Positions 30,506 to 41,484 of a DNA stretch of 64,000 nucleotides are shown here, one piece after another. The DNA is taken from assembly GCF_021155765.1 (NCBI RefSeq), contig NC_060110.1, positions 496,001-560,000 of the forward strand, written 5' to 3'. The position numbers and the translations under genes were made by a program. Numbering within the stretch: position 1 is the first letter of the stretch; every line of letters begins with the position of its first letter. Source of the stretch: Diprion similis. Its lineage: Eukaryota > Arthropoda > Insecta > Hymenoptera > Diprionidae. A model generated the notes under the pieces. The model saw only the letters and a program-made list of their open reading frames with translations, was not told where the DNA came from and did not search any database.

Positions 30506-32002
30506 GGTGCCGCTGACCTGACTTGAAAATATCAAATCGTGACGTCATAAATACGTGCAGCGCCTCTGAACGTTGAACGGTGAACTAAGGCCGCTGATTT
30601 CATTGGCTTGTTCTGTTAGATCCAACCAATGATGTCAGTTACAGATCGAAACATACTTCTTGTGGACCATAAACGGGCTGCTGTCACATGAAAAACGCGT
30701 ATGAGGGATTCTCCACGAAACCGGCCACTTTTTTTTCGACTATCTCAGATCTTTCCCATAATTGGGTATATGAAAGTACTACTGAAAGGCACTCTGCGTG
30801 ATTTTTTTCAGATTTTTAAATTCATTATTTTGGAAAATGCCATTTTTTTTCAAATTAATATATCTCGGAAACTTGAAGTAACTGAAAAAAAATGTCTCCA
30901 CATAAAAGTTGTATTTTTGTGTAAGCTTTCGAGCAGATGACTTGAAATAATTTTCACGTTCCGGTAACGCTGATTTTTTACGAAAAAAATTGGAAATTAT
31001 TTTTTTATTCAAAAAAAGGCCACTTTTTTTTTGCTGAAAAAATTACAGGGTCTTTCAGTATGTCTGACGATATCACGAAAAAATCACCAGAGTGGCACCG
31101 CCAGAGGTTTCTGTATAAAAAAATTAATTTGTGTGGTTTCATTTTTTTACCCTAGAACCTCGATCCGAAAACCACGCAAATTAATTTTTTTATACCGGAA
31201 CCTCTGGCGGTGCCACTCTGGCGATTTTTTCCTGATATCTTCAGACATACTGAAAGACCCTGTAATTTTTTCAGCAAAAAAAAAGTGGCCTTTTTGGAAT
31301 AAAAAAATAATTTCCAATTTTTTTCGTGAAAAATTAGCATTACCAGAACGTGAAAATTATTTCAAGTCGTCTGCTCGAAAGCTTACACAAAAATACAACT
31401 TTTATGTTGAGACATTTTTTTTCAGTTACTTCAAGTTTCCGAGATATATTAATTTGAAAAAAAACGGCATTTTCCAAAATAATGAATTTAAAAATCTGAA
31501 AAAAATCACGCAGAGTGCCTTTCAGTAGTACTTTCATATACCCAATTATGGAAAAGATCTGAGATGGTCGAAAAAAAAGTGGCCGGTTTTGTGGAGAATC
31601 CCTCGTATACGAATCGAGCTATGTTTACAAAAAAATAACTGATAGTATAAGTTTTCCCGGATAACGTGTGTGCTTTTGTACGTGTGAATCTCCCTGGCGA
31701 GGGTGAAAGAAATTGTGGAACAGTGCAATCAGTGAATATTCAACATGCGGTAGCTCCGATCGGCCATGTTTGTTGTCGCGTGATTTTATTCACTTCATCA
31801 TTCTTTATTATAAACATTATCAGCGATTTGCCTGAGCAGTGACTGAGATTCACACGTACACTATTATTCAAGCTACGATTTAAAATATTTCCAAATAAGA
31901 TTCATACTCTCGTTATCGCAGGATTCGTATAGGCTTTTTCACCCAATTTCCCCGCTTCTGACGTCACGAAATATATATATGACATGCCAGGTCAGCGGGG
32001 CC
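30506..32002. mobile_element. TTAA-flanked non-autonomous transposon next to Copia 3' end
   Basis: Ends are inverted and related: ggtgccgctgacctg at the left, reverse complement of ggccccgctgacctg at the right. Similarity continues to about 47 bp, including cgtgacgtca. TTAA lies at 30502-30505 and 32003-32006. There is no transposase. The 902-bp palindromic element at 30703-31604 is inserted in it, so the original length was about 590 bp. The flank outside the two palindrome arms (31609-31950) has no gene. Confidence 0.7.
30703..31604. mobile_element. 902-bp near-perfect palindromic (foldback) element
   Basis: Two arms of about 437 bp (30703-31139 and 31168-31604) are reverse complements with only scattered differences and a loop of about 28 bp. 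The ends read gagggattctccac and gtggagaatccctc. The flanks are gtat on both sides (30699-30702 and 31605-31608). Each arm contains mirrored open frames that are artefacts of the palindrome. No transposase is encoded. Confidence 0.85.
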
Positions 32003-32006
32003 TTAA

Positions 32007-32594
32007 GGACGTTCACAGGTAAATCGACTTTCTATAGATTTTTTTAAAATTTGAACCACGCGTTATTTATAACATCCTGAATGCACTTACAAAATTTCAA
32101 GGACCTCAGCCATACCAAAGTGGAGATGTTTGTTGTTAAAATTACGAGTTTATACACGTAAAGTATAGCCGAGGCATGAGCTAGAGAGACATTTTAATTC
32201 GCAACAATTCGAATTTTCTATAGATTTTGATAAAAAACTGCATTATGATAGGTGATGATATTAGGAACAAAATGTAAAAAAATAGAAATATTCAGCCATG
32301 CCGTTCTTACGTAATGGCGATTCAAAGTTATAAATTCGACGGTATTTTCGACCGTGTAATACCATGGAGGGGATGACGCTGTGGCATAGCGGCAACGCTA
32401 CTACCTGCGTCGCTCTAGGGGTACTTGTGTCAGTGTATATGTATAGGGCGCGCCACAGCCTTATTTGCATTGGTGCGTAGTGTCCGTGCTAAGAGTTTTG
32501 GAGTAGGAGGGGAGCGGCGCGCTATACACAGCGCAGTTGAACCAAACCGAGCGTATGCCAAACTTTTGTCTCCGATTGTCACCTGTGAACGTCC
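32007..32594. mobile_element. TTAA-flanked MITE, 588 bp
   Basis: ggacgttcacaggt at the left is exactly inverted at the right end (acctgtgaacgtcc). TTAA is present at 32003-32006 and 32595-32598. The left TTAA is shared with the right edge of the preceding element. No gene is present inside. Confidence 0.82.
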
Positions 32595-32605
32595 TTAAGG
32601 GCGAG

Positions 32606-32729
32606 TGTTGTAAAGTAATAAGGCAATAAGTAAAGGTCTATCTATATAGATAGATTTTAGGTTGAGTTGACTCTCTAGACTACAACTTGTCCATGGTCTT
32701 TTATCTTTCTTCATTGAAGCTTCGTACTT
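32606..32729 (+). repeat. 3' LTR of Copia element, truncated
   Basis: About 124 bp match the start of the 5' LTR (tgttgtaaagtaat ...). It is preceded by ttaagggcgag, a purine-rich primer tract. Matching stops at about 32729, where LINE 5' sequence begins. Confidence 0.82.
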
Positions 32730-33191
32730 CGAGTGCTATTGACGAGTGACGACTGACGACATGCGAGTGTCATAGCTCCGGAGCATAGTTTGATTTTCCT
32801 AGCGCTTTTTCGCCTCGTTGCGTCCTTTTTTTTATCGTTATTGTGTTCGCCATCCGTGTTTTACAATAAGATCTATTTTTTTTTACGAACCGAGCTCACG
32901 AACCTCTGGAATCGGTACATATAATCTCCGCACCACGTGGTAAGGCCAGTTCCGCCATAGCCCTAAGAAGATTGGCCGGATCCGCCGCCGGGATCTGATC
33001 GTTTCGCAGGACCGGAGGATTGAAATAAAGTTTGGTGTACTCCTTTCTTTCATATCCCCGTCTGGACCTGGGCAAGGGATCCGATCGTTTGTGGCGTTTC
33101 CCCTTTCTCTTGGTGTTGTTTCTTCAATTTTTCTTTTTTCCTATTTTTGTTTTTTTTTTGTTTTTCTCCTTTTTTCTCTTTTTATTTATCA

Positions 33192-33686
33192 AAGCTAAGA
33201 CGCCATGTATGCGTTGAGCTCCGGCAAACGCATGCGGAAGGCGACTCCATGTACGCGGCAGACTTTAGCGCCACGCCACGTACGGAAATCGAAGATGCGT
33301 GGTAAACATATATACAAACGATAACTACATAACCTAAAAAAAAGGAATACTCTATGACAATAGTGGAAATTGATTAATATTCATCACTTCCATCTTTGCT
33401 GATGTTATTGATACCTGGTTTGTTTTGTACGACACAACCTACGTCGACTACTATTATTTTTTGAGTCTTGGCAGATTCCGAATGGCCCAGAAGGTTCTCG
33501 ACTTTAGCCGAATGACGTGCGGTGACGTGCGGTACTGCGGAAAAATTAAAATATTTTGATCTCAACGCAGTGCGGTGCGGCATGCCGGAGGTTGCCGCCA
33601 CGTTGCCGCTGCCGGACTTGCGCCGGGCTCCTGATTGGCCACCGCAGCATTTGCCGGAGCTCAACGCATACATGGAGTCTTAGCTT
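33192..33686. mobile_element. MITE in LINE 5' region, 495 bp
   Basis: The inverted ends of about 38 bp begin aagctaagacgccatgtatg and end with the complement (catacatggagtcttagctt), one mismatch in this stretch. It lies between the LINE leader and ORF1. No convincing target duplication was found, so the superfamily is unknown. Confidence 0.7.
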
Positions 33687-33701
33687 AACCATCTTCCCAT
33701 C

Positions 33702-34607
33702 ATGGCTACTGTTTCTACTTCTTCCGATCCTTCCGATCCAAAAAGACCCAGGGACTCCTCTGAGGAGACTCCCGGCTCATCCGATTACCCTCCAAATAAG
33801 AAAGGTTCGGTTGAAACTACTCCGTGGGTTCCTTCTATTAGAGTGAGAAACAATAGATATGCCCAGGGTAACTGCGCTCCACTCCTAGTTCAGGTTTTTG
33901 ACAAAAAAGGTGGCAATCTCGGGAATTTGCACTCCATGAGTTTTGGGAAAATCTTAGATAGTAAAGAGTTACTTAAAGGGGTTATCAATATCAAATCTTC
34001 TGGGATTAATCGCTATAATGTTTTTTTTGACAATGTTGCGGCCGCAAATTCCCTTGTAGACAAAGGAATTGAAAGCCTCAAGTCTTCCCTTGACGCTTAT
34101 ATCCCTGACGGGTGTGTTTATAAAATGGGGCTGATCAGGGGAGTTGACCCTTCTCTTACTGAGTCAGATATCTTGGACAACATTAAGGTTCTCGGGGATG
34201 ACAATGCTTCTATTGAACACGTTGAGAGAATTCCATGGATTTATAGAGACAGCGAAGGTATACACCACAATGAAAATTCCTCTCGCATAAAAGTTTTCAT
34301 CAGATGTCATGCTCTGCCTGATAAAGTTGCTATTTATTTAAATGTCAGGGATGTAGTTCCCTATATTTCATCAGTTGAAATGTGTAAGAGATGTCTACGT
34401 TTTGGTCACGTAGAATCTCAGTGTCGCGGGAAGGAAAGATGCATGAACTGTGGTGATCTCCACAATGAAAGAGCTTGCAAATTACTTAGAACTCCTATCA
34501 ATGCAAAGTGTGCTAATTGTGAAGGCAATCATAGAGCCTCAGACAAAAATTGTCCGGTCTATATTAAGGAAAAAAGGGGTAGTCCGCGAGAGATTTTTCA
34601 AATCTAA
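33702..34607 (+). CDS. LINE ORF1 (RNA-binding Gag-like protein)
   Basis: ATG at 33702 (MATVSTSSDPSDPKRPRD) begins a frame of 301 codons. The N-terminus is serine/proline-rich. The middle resembles an RRM-type domain (VYKMGLIRGVDPSLTESDIL ... SSRIKVFIRC). Three zinc knuckles follow: CKRCLRFGHVESQC, CMNCGDLHNERAC and CANCEGNHRASDKNC. This is the standard form of Jockey/I-clade ORF1, which coats LINE RNA. The ORF probably continued to 34987; frame changes near 34600 and at the 14-C run (34681-34694) cut it short. Confidence 0.85.
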   Translation: MATVSTSSDPSDPKRPRDSSEETPGSSDYPPNKKGSVETTPWVPSIRVRNNRYAQGNCAPLLVQVFDKKGGNLGNLHSMSFGKILDSKELLKGVINIKSSGINRYNVFFDNVAAANSLVDKGIESLKSSLDAYIPDGCVYKMGLIRGVDPSLTESDILDNIKVLGDDNASIEHVERIPWIYRDSEGIHHNENSSRIKVFIRCHALPDKVAIYLNVRDVVPYISSVEMCKRCLRFGHVESQCRGKERCMNCGDLHNERACKLLRTPINAKCANCEGNHRASDKNCPVYIKEKRGSPREIFQI

Positions 34608-34987
34608 TGCCACTAAGGGATCCAGTAAATCGGTTCCTTCTCTTCTTAACACTGCCAATTCATCTGTACTCAATAGTCAGTCCCCCCCCCCCCCTCCATT
34701 CTTCAGGCCCTTCTTTGCTGGTGTCCCATGTTCCTGCGTCTGGGGACCTTGGTGCAATACCCCAAAAAAAAAATTCATCTAAGCTTTCTTCTGCTCCTTG
34801 TAATTTTGATAGCAGCTCGAGGAGGAGCTTCGTGTCTTCTTTTGATGTTAGTGATGAGTTTTCATCCACAATTATTCCTACCCAGCATACTGATGATTCT
34901 TCATCTCGTATGGAAACTGAATACATTTTGAATACCTCCTCAGTGTTCCCTCTCTCATCGGATTCTGAGTTTAATATTAAAGATTAG
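34608..34987 (+). pseudogene. C-terminal tail of LINE ORF1 after frameshifts
   Basis: Serine/proline-rich sequence continues after the ORF1 stop (SKSVPSLLNTANSSVLNSQS). After the C run it changes frame, ending EYILNTSSVFPLSSDSEF, then stop at 34985-34987. Such low-complexity tails are usual after the zinc knuckles. Confidence 0.5.
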
Positions 34988-35877
34988 GTTGGGACCGAGA
35001 TACCCAGGGGTAGTGACCACTTCACTCTATATATTCAAATCGGTAACGTCCCCATTCAAAGATTTTCATGCAGGGCTAAAATACTCAATAAAGTTAACTG
35101 GTCTAATTTCAATAAATCATTCTCCACCAAGATATCTCGTATCCCTGTTGAAGATACCGATGTAGGTTCTATCTATTCACAATTTAATAATGTTTTATTT
35201 GACTCTCTTCAGGACGCAGGTGGGGGTATTCCTGAGCCTTCACCTCCAGAGAGGCGCTCTCCTCCGGCGGCTCCCTGGTGGACTCCCGAATGCTCTGTTC
35301 GTGTGGCTGCCAGGAGGGCTGCTGCGGGGGAGTTCGGGAATTACTCCACCCCCCAAAACCTGGAAAAATATAATGTCGTTGCTAGAGAGATTAAAAATTT
35401 TCTTCAAGAAGCCAAAAGGAAGGGTTTTCGGAACTTCTGCTCTACTTTGAGTCCTCAAACTTCTTTTGATGAAATCTGGGGTTCGATAAAAGCATTTAAA
35501 AGGTGTTTTCATATTCCTAAGTCGATCACATGCTATTCTCCTGATGACCAATGTAATGCTGATGCTTTATATAAGGTTTCCGTTTATTATGCTGAGGAAA
35601 AATTTTCCTTACCTGATCCTGGAAATTCCGATCAAGTCCTGGATGCCGACCTAACTCTAGAGGAACTGAAATGGTCAATTTCTCATTCCAAACCCTACTC
35701 AGCACCCGGCATGAATTTAATTACAAATGAATTGCTGACATGACTTCCTCCAGCGGGTGTTCTTTTTCTTTTAAATTTATTTAATAAAATTCTTGATTCA
35801 GGTGATTTTCCAGAGGAATGGAGACACTAAATTGTTTTCTTCATTCCTAAGCCCGGATCTAAGGGCTTTAGGCTTAT

Positions 35878-37299
35878 TGTGACGTCCCGGAGCGAATGTT
35901 TAATAAAAAAAAACAAATTCTCTATTTTTACAGTCGCGACCGACACGTCGCCTGAGAGTCTAAGGAGCCCTATTTTTATTTGTGGGACCCGGGCCCCTGC
36001 TACGGATTATATTTTACGGGTTTTCTTTTGGAAGAATGAGACTTTATGGAATATAGTAACGTGGAATGTTTTTACTTACTTTTTAATCAATCGTAATAAC
36101 CTCAGGTATTGTGATCACCTGCTGGGTGACCTCGTGGACTACTCCGTCGTCGGAATGTGTTGAACTAGGGCCTGGATCTGCCCGTAGAGGAGACTCTTAA
36201 TTGTGAATTGGATAACTTCGAATTTGGGTATTTCACTGACTTTAGTTTTTAAATATTTTCTAAGAAATGAATACACTTTGTTTAACTTTTGGGTCTGTAA
36301 CCCATATATTGTTACAAACTCTTTCAATTAAATCTTATGAATAAATGTACAAGTGATGATGAAGTTACACGTTAAAGTTAATATTTAAGATTAATATTCA
36401 AGAGAACAAATTTTGAAGCGTGTAGACAGAACAAAACTCGGCGAAGAAGTGAGGAGTCCGCGCTCCGCAGTCGACCGCCTCGGCCGTGTGGTGGGAGGTG
36501 CTTTTGCGAATGGCCGCTTCCCTTTCTCCAGTCCGGGGGTTCCCGCGTGGCATTCCCACTCCAAGATGGCGGTGGTCCGAGAGCCTGAGAATGTTTATTC
36601 GACTCGGTTCCCGGGCGCCGGGCTATCGCCTTATTGATAGATACTTAATACTTGTTTATCTTGGCATAAACATTTAGAAATCGTGGCCGCGAGTTTATTC
36701 TACTATAAACGTTTATGAATTGTAACCAAAAGTATATTTTAATATAAACGTTTACAAATCGTGTGGTCAATTGTATATTGAAATATAATTATTTACTCGG
36801 TGTACACCAACGCTCTTGGATGTGGCTTTTCTTTGACGCGAGGTACACTCGTCTCCTTAGATATTGTTTGATATTATTCTCAATACATTTTCTTAGTTAA
36901 TATAATGATATCCATTATTGTATGAATATCGAGTATTGTTACTCGCAACTTAGTTATAATTCTAATGATTATATATTTTTTCCCAATAATACAGTTTTTT
37001 AGCGGTATTACAAATTTAATATACGTATGTGTGTCTATGTATGTTGCAGAGTGAAGACGGAATAAGATGGTCGCTGAGAATCTCATGAGACGAGCCATAT
37101 TCGTATGCATTATATTAATGTTATTTCTCTTCCATGTTATTTCGTCTTCTTTATAATGAATAAAATATATAAGCAAAAATTATTATGTGTACCTTAGTTA
37201 ATACACAATATTTCCACAAAGGGTAAGAAAGAGAGCATCAGTATTATAATGTATATAGTTGTGAAAAATATATATAGGACGTTACCTGGGGACGTCACA
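35878..37299. mobile_element. 1.42-kb probable solo LTR in LINE ORF2
   Basis: The ends are tgtgacgtcc and ggacgtcaca, exact inverted complements. The preceding ttat and following ctat look like a 4-bp duplication with one later change; removing the insertion restores the LINE frame. No coding sequence of note is present. The shape (TG...CA, 4-bp duplication, long non-coding) suits a long gypsy LTR. A DNA transposon with 10-bp inverted ends is an alternative. Confidence 0.6.
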
Positions 37300-38212
37300 C
37301 TATCTCTCTTTCTTCTGTCATATTGAAAACTTTAGAGCGTATCATCAACTTCAGACTACTTTGGTGGGTCGAAAACCGTAACATTCTCCCAAAATGTTTT
37401 TTCGGATTTAGGAAGGGGAAATCGGTTACGGACAATATCTCGGTTCTTACCTCTGATATCTACTTAAGTTTCCTACGGAAAGAATATCTTGCCGAAATTT
37501 TTTTAGACATTGAAGGAGCCTTCGATAACGTCATTCCTAAAATTTTAATTCAAAATCTTGCAGATTCAGGACTTTCTGACAAACTCGTTAGGTTCATTGG
37601 TAACGTCATCCGGTCCAGAGTTCTCCACGGTAGATCCCAGGGGGCAGACCTCGGGGTCAGGTTTACCTTCCTCGGTCTTTCTCAGAGCTCCGATCTGAGC
37701 CCAATCCTATTTAACCTTTACATCAGACAAATTCTCAATAATATTGAGCCATATACCAAAACCATAACCTATGCCGATGATGTGGTCATTTACTTCTCTC
37801 ATCGGACGTTAAATATAGCTCTAGAGATTGTTTCATCTTCTCTAGATACCATCTCTGCTTGGCTGCTAAACAGAGGTTTAGCCGTAAGTCGTAAAAAGAC
37901 ACAACTTTGTATTTTTACTAAGAATCATATCAATAACTTTCCTATTTCTATCAATTTTCGAAACTCACCTATTCATAACCTCCCGTCGCGTCAGTCAGAT
38001 TTTTAGGGGTTTTCCTTGACCAAAAGTTACTTTGGAAAAAGCATATCGAATATACCAGGTCTAAGGCCCTCCAGGCTGTTTCTATTTCAAAAACTATTTC
38101 TGGATTTTCGTGGGTTGGGTACCCCTCCACTATGCTCATCATTTATAAAGGGCTTATCAGGGCCATTTTGGACTGAGGGGCCCAATTTTTTGGTAGTCCC
38201 TCAAGATGCCAC

Positions 38213-38519
38213 CATAGACTTATAGAGATAGACTGCGCGCTCCGTGCACCGAGCTGAAGCCTAACGTAGAAAGAGAAGGCACCAGCGGGAGTCCGACCTC
38301 TCTCTTGCACGGACGAAAGAGTGGGGAGCAGCCGGAGCAGCGCCGCGAGCAATAAGGCAAGCGGGGAGGTAGTTATCAAGATAGGACTAGAGACACGCTG
38401 TTTCCCCCCACCAAGTCGTCGATTAAAGTGAGAGGTCGGACTCCCGCTGTTGCCCTCTCTTTCTACGTTGCGCTTCAACTCGGTGCACGGAGCGCGCAGT
38501 CTATCTCTATAAGTCTATG
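38213..38519. mobile_element. 307-bp MITE with 8-bp target duplication
   Basis: gatgccac precedes (38205-38212) and follows (38520-38527) the insertion. The inverted ends are catagacttatagagatag and its complement, continuing for about 90 bp with good identity (cgcgctccgtgcaccgag ... gggagtccgacctctc). An 8-bp duplication suggests a hAT, P or related superfamily. There is no gene. Confidence 0.88.
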
Positions 38520-38645
38520 GATGCCACTTAGCAAGGCTCGATGCCGTACAGTCTATGGCTATTAAGATCTGTCTGGGCTGCCTCAAATCCACCCCCAACA
38601 ATGTTGCTCACCACCTAAGCGGTATCATTCCCTGTTGGGTTTTAA

Positions 38646-38817
38646 TGTAGGGTTAAACAAAACGGATTAATCATAAGCGTAACTTTATTTGTTTTACATC
38701 GAATGTTAATGGCCGCTGGTCGGGCCGAGACTGACCCCTGGCGCCACCGCCACTCGGGTCAACGTCTCACGTTTCTTACAAACGCCGGTTAGGGGCGCCA
38801 CTCACCCGCTCCCAACA
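38646..38817 (-). repeat. 3' LTR of minus-strand gypsy element
   Basis: 172 bp; on the minus strand it starts tgttgggagcgggtg and ends accctaca. It follows a purine tract. Its partner is absent. Confidence 0.72.
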
Positions 38818-38868
38818 TCATCCTCCCCAGGATGATTCGATGTCGTCGTCCTCGTTGCCCAGGATGGT

Positions 38869-40251
38869 TTAAGACAAGTCGTATGTTATTTTATTAGGGT
38901 CCAGAGTCAGACGCCTGGGTGGAGCGCGTTGGCGCGTAGAGCGTCGCGGCGTCGCTGGCGGCGCGGGCACTTCCAGACATACATGGTCTTGTGGCGGTTC
39001 GGGGAGTATGTTCAGCGCACCTGGTTGATGATGATCTTGAGGCATATCATGCGGCTCTTGCTGCAGAGGTTCTAAGGTTTCAGAGCCTGCGTTGATGGAG
39101 GTTGTCGGGCTCGATACAACAGAATTGTATGACGATGTTTCTGGTGTCGATGGGCGTATGGGTATAGCTGTTCGTTTCGTTGTTCTAATCGGGCTCCAAT
39201 CTCTAGGACAATGTTGAATGTCCGGTCCCGTACCACCCCTCCACATGTGATTTCTATGTCGTTCTACCAGGCGACCATCGCTTAAGCGGACTTTGGATTT
39301 ATTTGCAGCTGCCACTTTCTCTAGTCGTCCCCGCTCACGCTGCCCCTCCCGCAGTTGTACGATGACGTTGTCACCGACTACGAGGTTTTGTCGTTGCGCT
39401 CCATGGTGTTGATCGAATTGTTGCTTCATGTCACTAGCTTGTGCTATCGCTTTCGCCGATGGAGACTGTATCTTTGGCGGTAACAATGCCGACAAAGGTG
39501 ATCTTATTGTTCTTCCGAAGAAGATATCTGCTGGTGGCTTTCCTTCCGGTGCGGCGGAACACGGCGTATAGTGATAGCTGAACAAGAATTCTTGCAGATG
39601 TTTCTTCCACTCGTTTGGTTCCTTCTTTATCGCTCTTTTTACTGTGTCTACCATCCGCTCGGCTTGACCGTTGGACTGAGGATGTCCCACAGGGCTGAAT
39701 AGGTGCGAGATACCCACTTCTTGACAGAATCCTCGAAACAAACTGCTCGTGAATTGGGTGCCGTTATCGCTGACTATCATCTCTGGAGCCCCGTATCTTG
39801 ACACGAATTCGCGACACAACTCTACTGTCCGCTCGGCCGAGATCGTGTTCGTGACCTCCACTTCTATAAACTTCGAGAACGCATCCACGAAGATGAGCAG
39901 ATACTGATTGTTGATTGGCCCCGCGTAATCAATGTGGACACGCTCGAGTGGTCGCGATGTGGGAGGCCACGGCTGCAGTGGTTCCTTCACGGGTAATTTT
40001 TGAGCGAGAGCGCATGGGTTGCATGCCCGCACGTATTGTTCCACCTCGTCCGTCAGTTGGGGCCAGTATACGTACTGTCGTGCTAGTTCTTTCATACGTA
40101 GAATGCCCGGGTGTCCTTTGTGTAGGACTTCAAGGACCTTTTGTCGCAGTATTTTCGGTATTACGACGCACTCGTTCATCATTATCGTGCCTTCGATGAT
40201 CGACAGCTCTTCCCGTCGCTTCGCATACGCTGCCAACTTAGTGTCTTTCAT
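38869..40251 (-). pseudogene. Integrase block of minus-strand gypsy element
   Basis: The 460-codon open block has the zinc-binding region (HKGHPGILRMKELARQYVYW with CNPCALAQK), the core with VHIDYAGPINNQYLLIFVDA, IVSDNGTQFTSSLF and HPQSNGQAERMV, and an SH3-like end (LVVGDNVIVQL). All three catalytic acidic residues are present. The block is separated from RNase H by an in-frame stop (40252-40263), so it would not be made as part of Pol. Confidence 0.88.
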
Positions 40252-40263
40252 GTCCTCTTTCTT

Positions 40264-41484
40264 CTAGCCGGAGCGAATCTTCTCCATGATAATTTGCATA
40301 GTTTTATCTTCCACTGTCAATTTTTGTAATTTCGCTCGTGTTTCGGGCCCGAACTGACCAGTGATGCTGTCCCGAAGCTGGTGCATTTCCTCTTCAATCC
40401 TCCATGCCGTGGCAACCTGTAGCTCCTCGGCGTTGTCCTTGCGGAATTCAGCTATCAGTCGTGACAAAGCGTCGGCTTGTCCAAACTCCGTTGTTTTCAC
40501 GTATTCGATGGTGAAATTATAGCCGAGTAGACGCAATGCCCAGCGCTTGAGCCTGGCTGCCGTTATTGCTTTGAATCCGGCACAGTTGTCAGTCCGGAGA
40601 AGGGCTAGGAGTGGTTTGTGGTCCGTTTGTAGAATGAACTCGCGGCCCCAAACGAATTTATGCAACCGTTCCACGGCTACTACGAGAGCCAACGCTTCCT
40701 TTTCCAGTTGGGAGTAGTTACGTTGTGCCTCGGTTAGACTTTGCGACATGTGGTATACAGCCCTCTCTCGTCCATTATCATCGCGTTGTAGGAGGACACC
40801 TCCGATCCCCGTGGCGCTCGCGTCGGCCGCAACGACAAGTGTCTTGCTAGGATCGTAATGTTCTGAGAGCAGTGGACTGAGCATCACCTCTTTGATGCGG
40901 GAAAAAACTTCTTTTTGTTGTTCCGCCCACTGCCAGGGTTGCCCTTTTCGCGTGAGTTCTTCGATTGGTCCTTTCAGCTCGTATAGATGTGTAACGAATT
41001 TACCGTAATGATTGACCATCCCCAGCAGACTACGAGCTTCGTTGTCATTTCGTGGAGCTGGCATTTCGGCGATCGCTCGAGTTCGCTCTGGGTCTGCCTG
41101 AATTCCGTCGGCATTGACTAATAGTCCAAGAAACGTTAGATTCGCTACGGCGAATACGCATTTGTCGATGTTAAGTATGAAACCACGGTCTTCCAAGTGT
41201 TCGAGTGTTTGGTAAAGATGCTTATCGTGTTCTTCTCGTGTTGAACCCATGACGAGTACGTTGTCCAGGTATGCGAATGTGCCCTGCAGACCAGCCAGCG
41301 TTTGATCCATGCATCTTTGAAAAATTGCTGGAGCTGTCTTGATACCAAACGGTAGCCTTTTAAATTTCAATAAACCCTTGGGCGTAACGATGGTGGTTAT
41401 CGACTGGCTCTCTGCGGCTATTGGTAATTGCAAGTATGCGTCACTCAAATCCAATCGGCTGAAGTATTTGTTTCCGTTGAGCAT
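40264..41484 (-). pseudogene. Reverse transcriptase palm and RNase H, altered catalytic site
   Basis: The 406-codon block reads FSRLDLSDAYLQLPIAAES, LPFGIKTAPAIFQRCMDQTL and then FAYLDNVLVMG, where the canonical YLDD has become YLDN, removing one catalytic aspartate. RNase H follows with VVAADASATGIGGVLL, YSQLEKEALALVVAVE and LQTDHKPLLALL. It ends with a stop at 40262-40264, just before the integrase block. The frame joins gag-protease by a shift in the 41445-41484 overlap. Confidence 0.88.

Larger units (their letters stand above)
26733..32729 (+). mobile_element. Copia retrotransposon with nested TTAA elements
   Basis: A 5' LTR (26733-27006) is followed directly by a Copia-type primer site. 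The pol order is protease, integrase, reverse transcriptase, RNase H, which defines Copia rather than gypsy. A 3' LTR copy starts at 32606 but matches for only about 124 bp before LINE sequence begins. The coding region has at least one stop in gag, several frame changes and a deletion in RNase H. Two TTAA-flanked elements (30506-32002 and 32007-32594) lie between the last coding block and the 3' LTR. Confidence 0.9.
32730..38645 (+). mobile_element. Non-LTR retrotransposon (Jockey/I-group LINE), broken and nested
   Basis: An untranslated 5' region is followed by an ORF1 with zinc knuckles and an ORF2 with reverse transcriptase motifs. Most of the endonuclease is missing; a GSDHFTL motif near 35025 is its last part. 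Three insertions interrupt it: a MITE (33192-33686), a 1.42-kb LTR-like element (35878-37299) and an 8-bp-TSD MITE (38213-38519). The 3' end was cut by the gypsy LTR at 38646, so no poly-A tail or target duplication is seen. The 5' boundary is set where Copia LTR identity ends. Confidence 0.8.
34988..38645 (+). pseudogene. LINE ORF2: endonuclease end and reverse transcriptase, interrupted
   Basis: GSDHFTLYIQIGNVP near 35020 is the last motif of an AP endonuclease. PWWTPECSVRVAARRA and SAPGMNLITNELLT lead into reverse transcriptase (35260-35740). After the LTR-like insertion the frame resumes at 37302: KTLERIINFRLLWWVEN, FGFRKGKSVTDNI, FLDIEGAFDNVIPKIL, GLSQSSDLSPILFNLYI and the catalytic TYADDVVIYF near 37775. 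A stop at 38004 and frame changes follow. The segment after the small MITE (LDAVQSMAIKICLGCLKST) belongs to the C-terminal region. Confidence 0.82.

Noticed and set aside
30701-31537. Two near-identical 65-80-codon proteins (MKVLLKGTLRDFFQIF...)
   Set aside because: They are mirror images caused by the palindrome, lysine/phenylalanine-rich from A/T runs, with no sign of coding constraint.
38143-38478. 111-codon minus-strand frame
   Set aside because: It covers the inverted repeats of the 307-bp MITE and is a by-product of that element.
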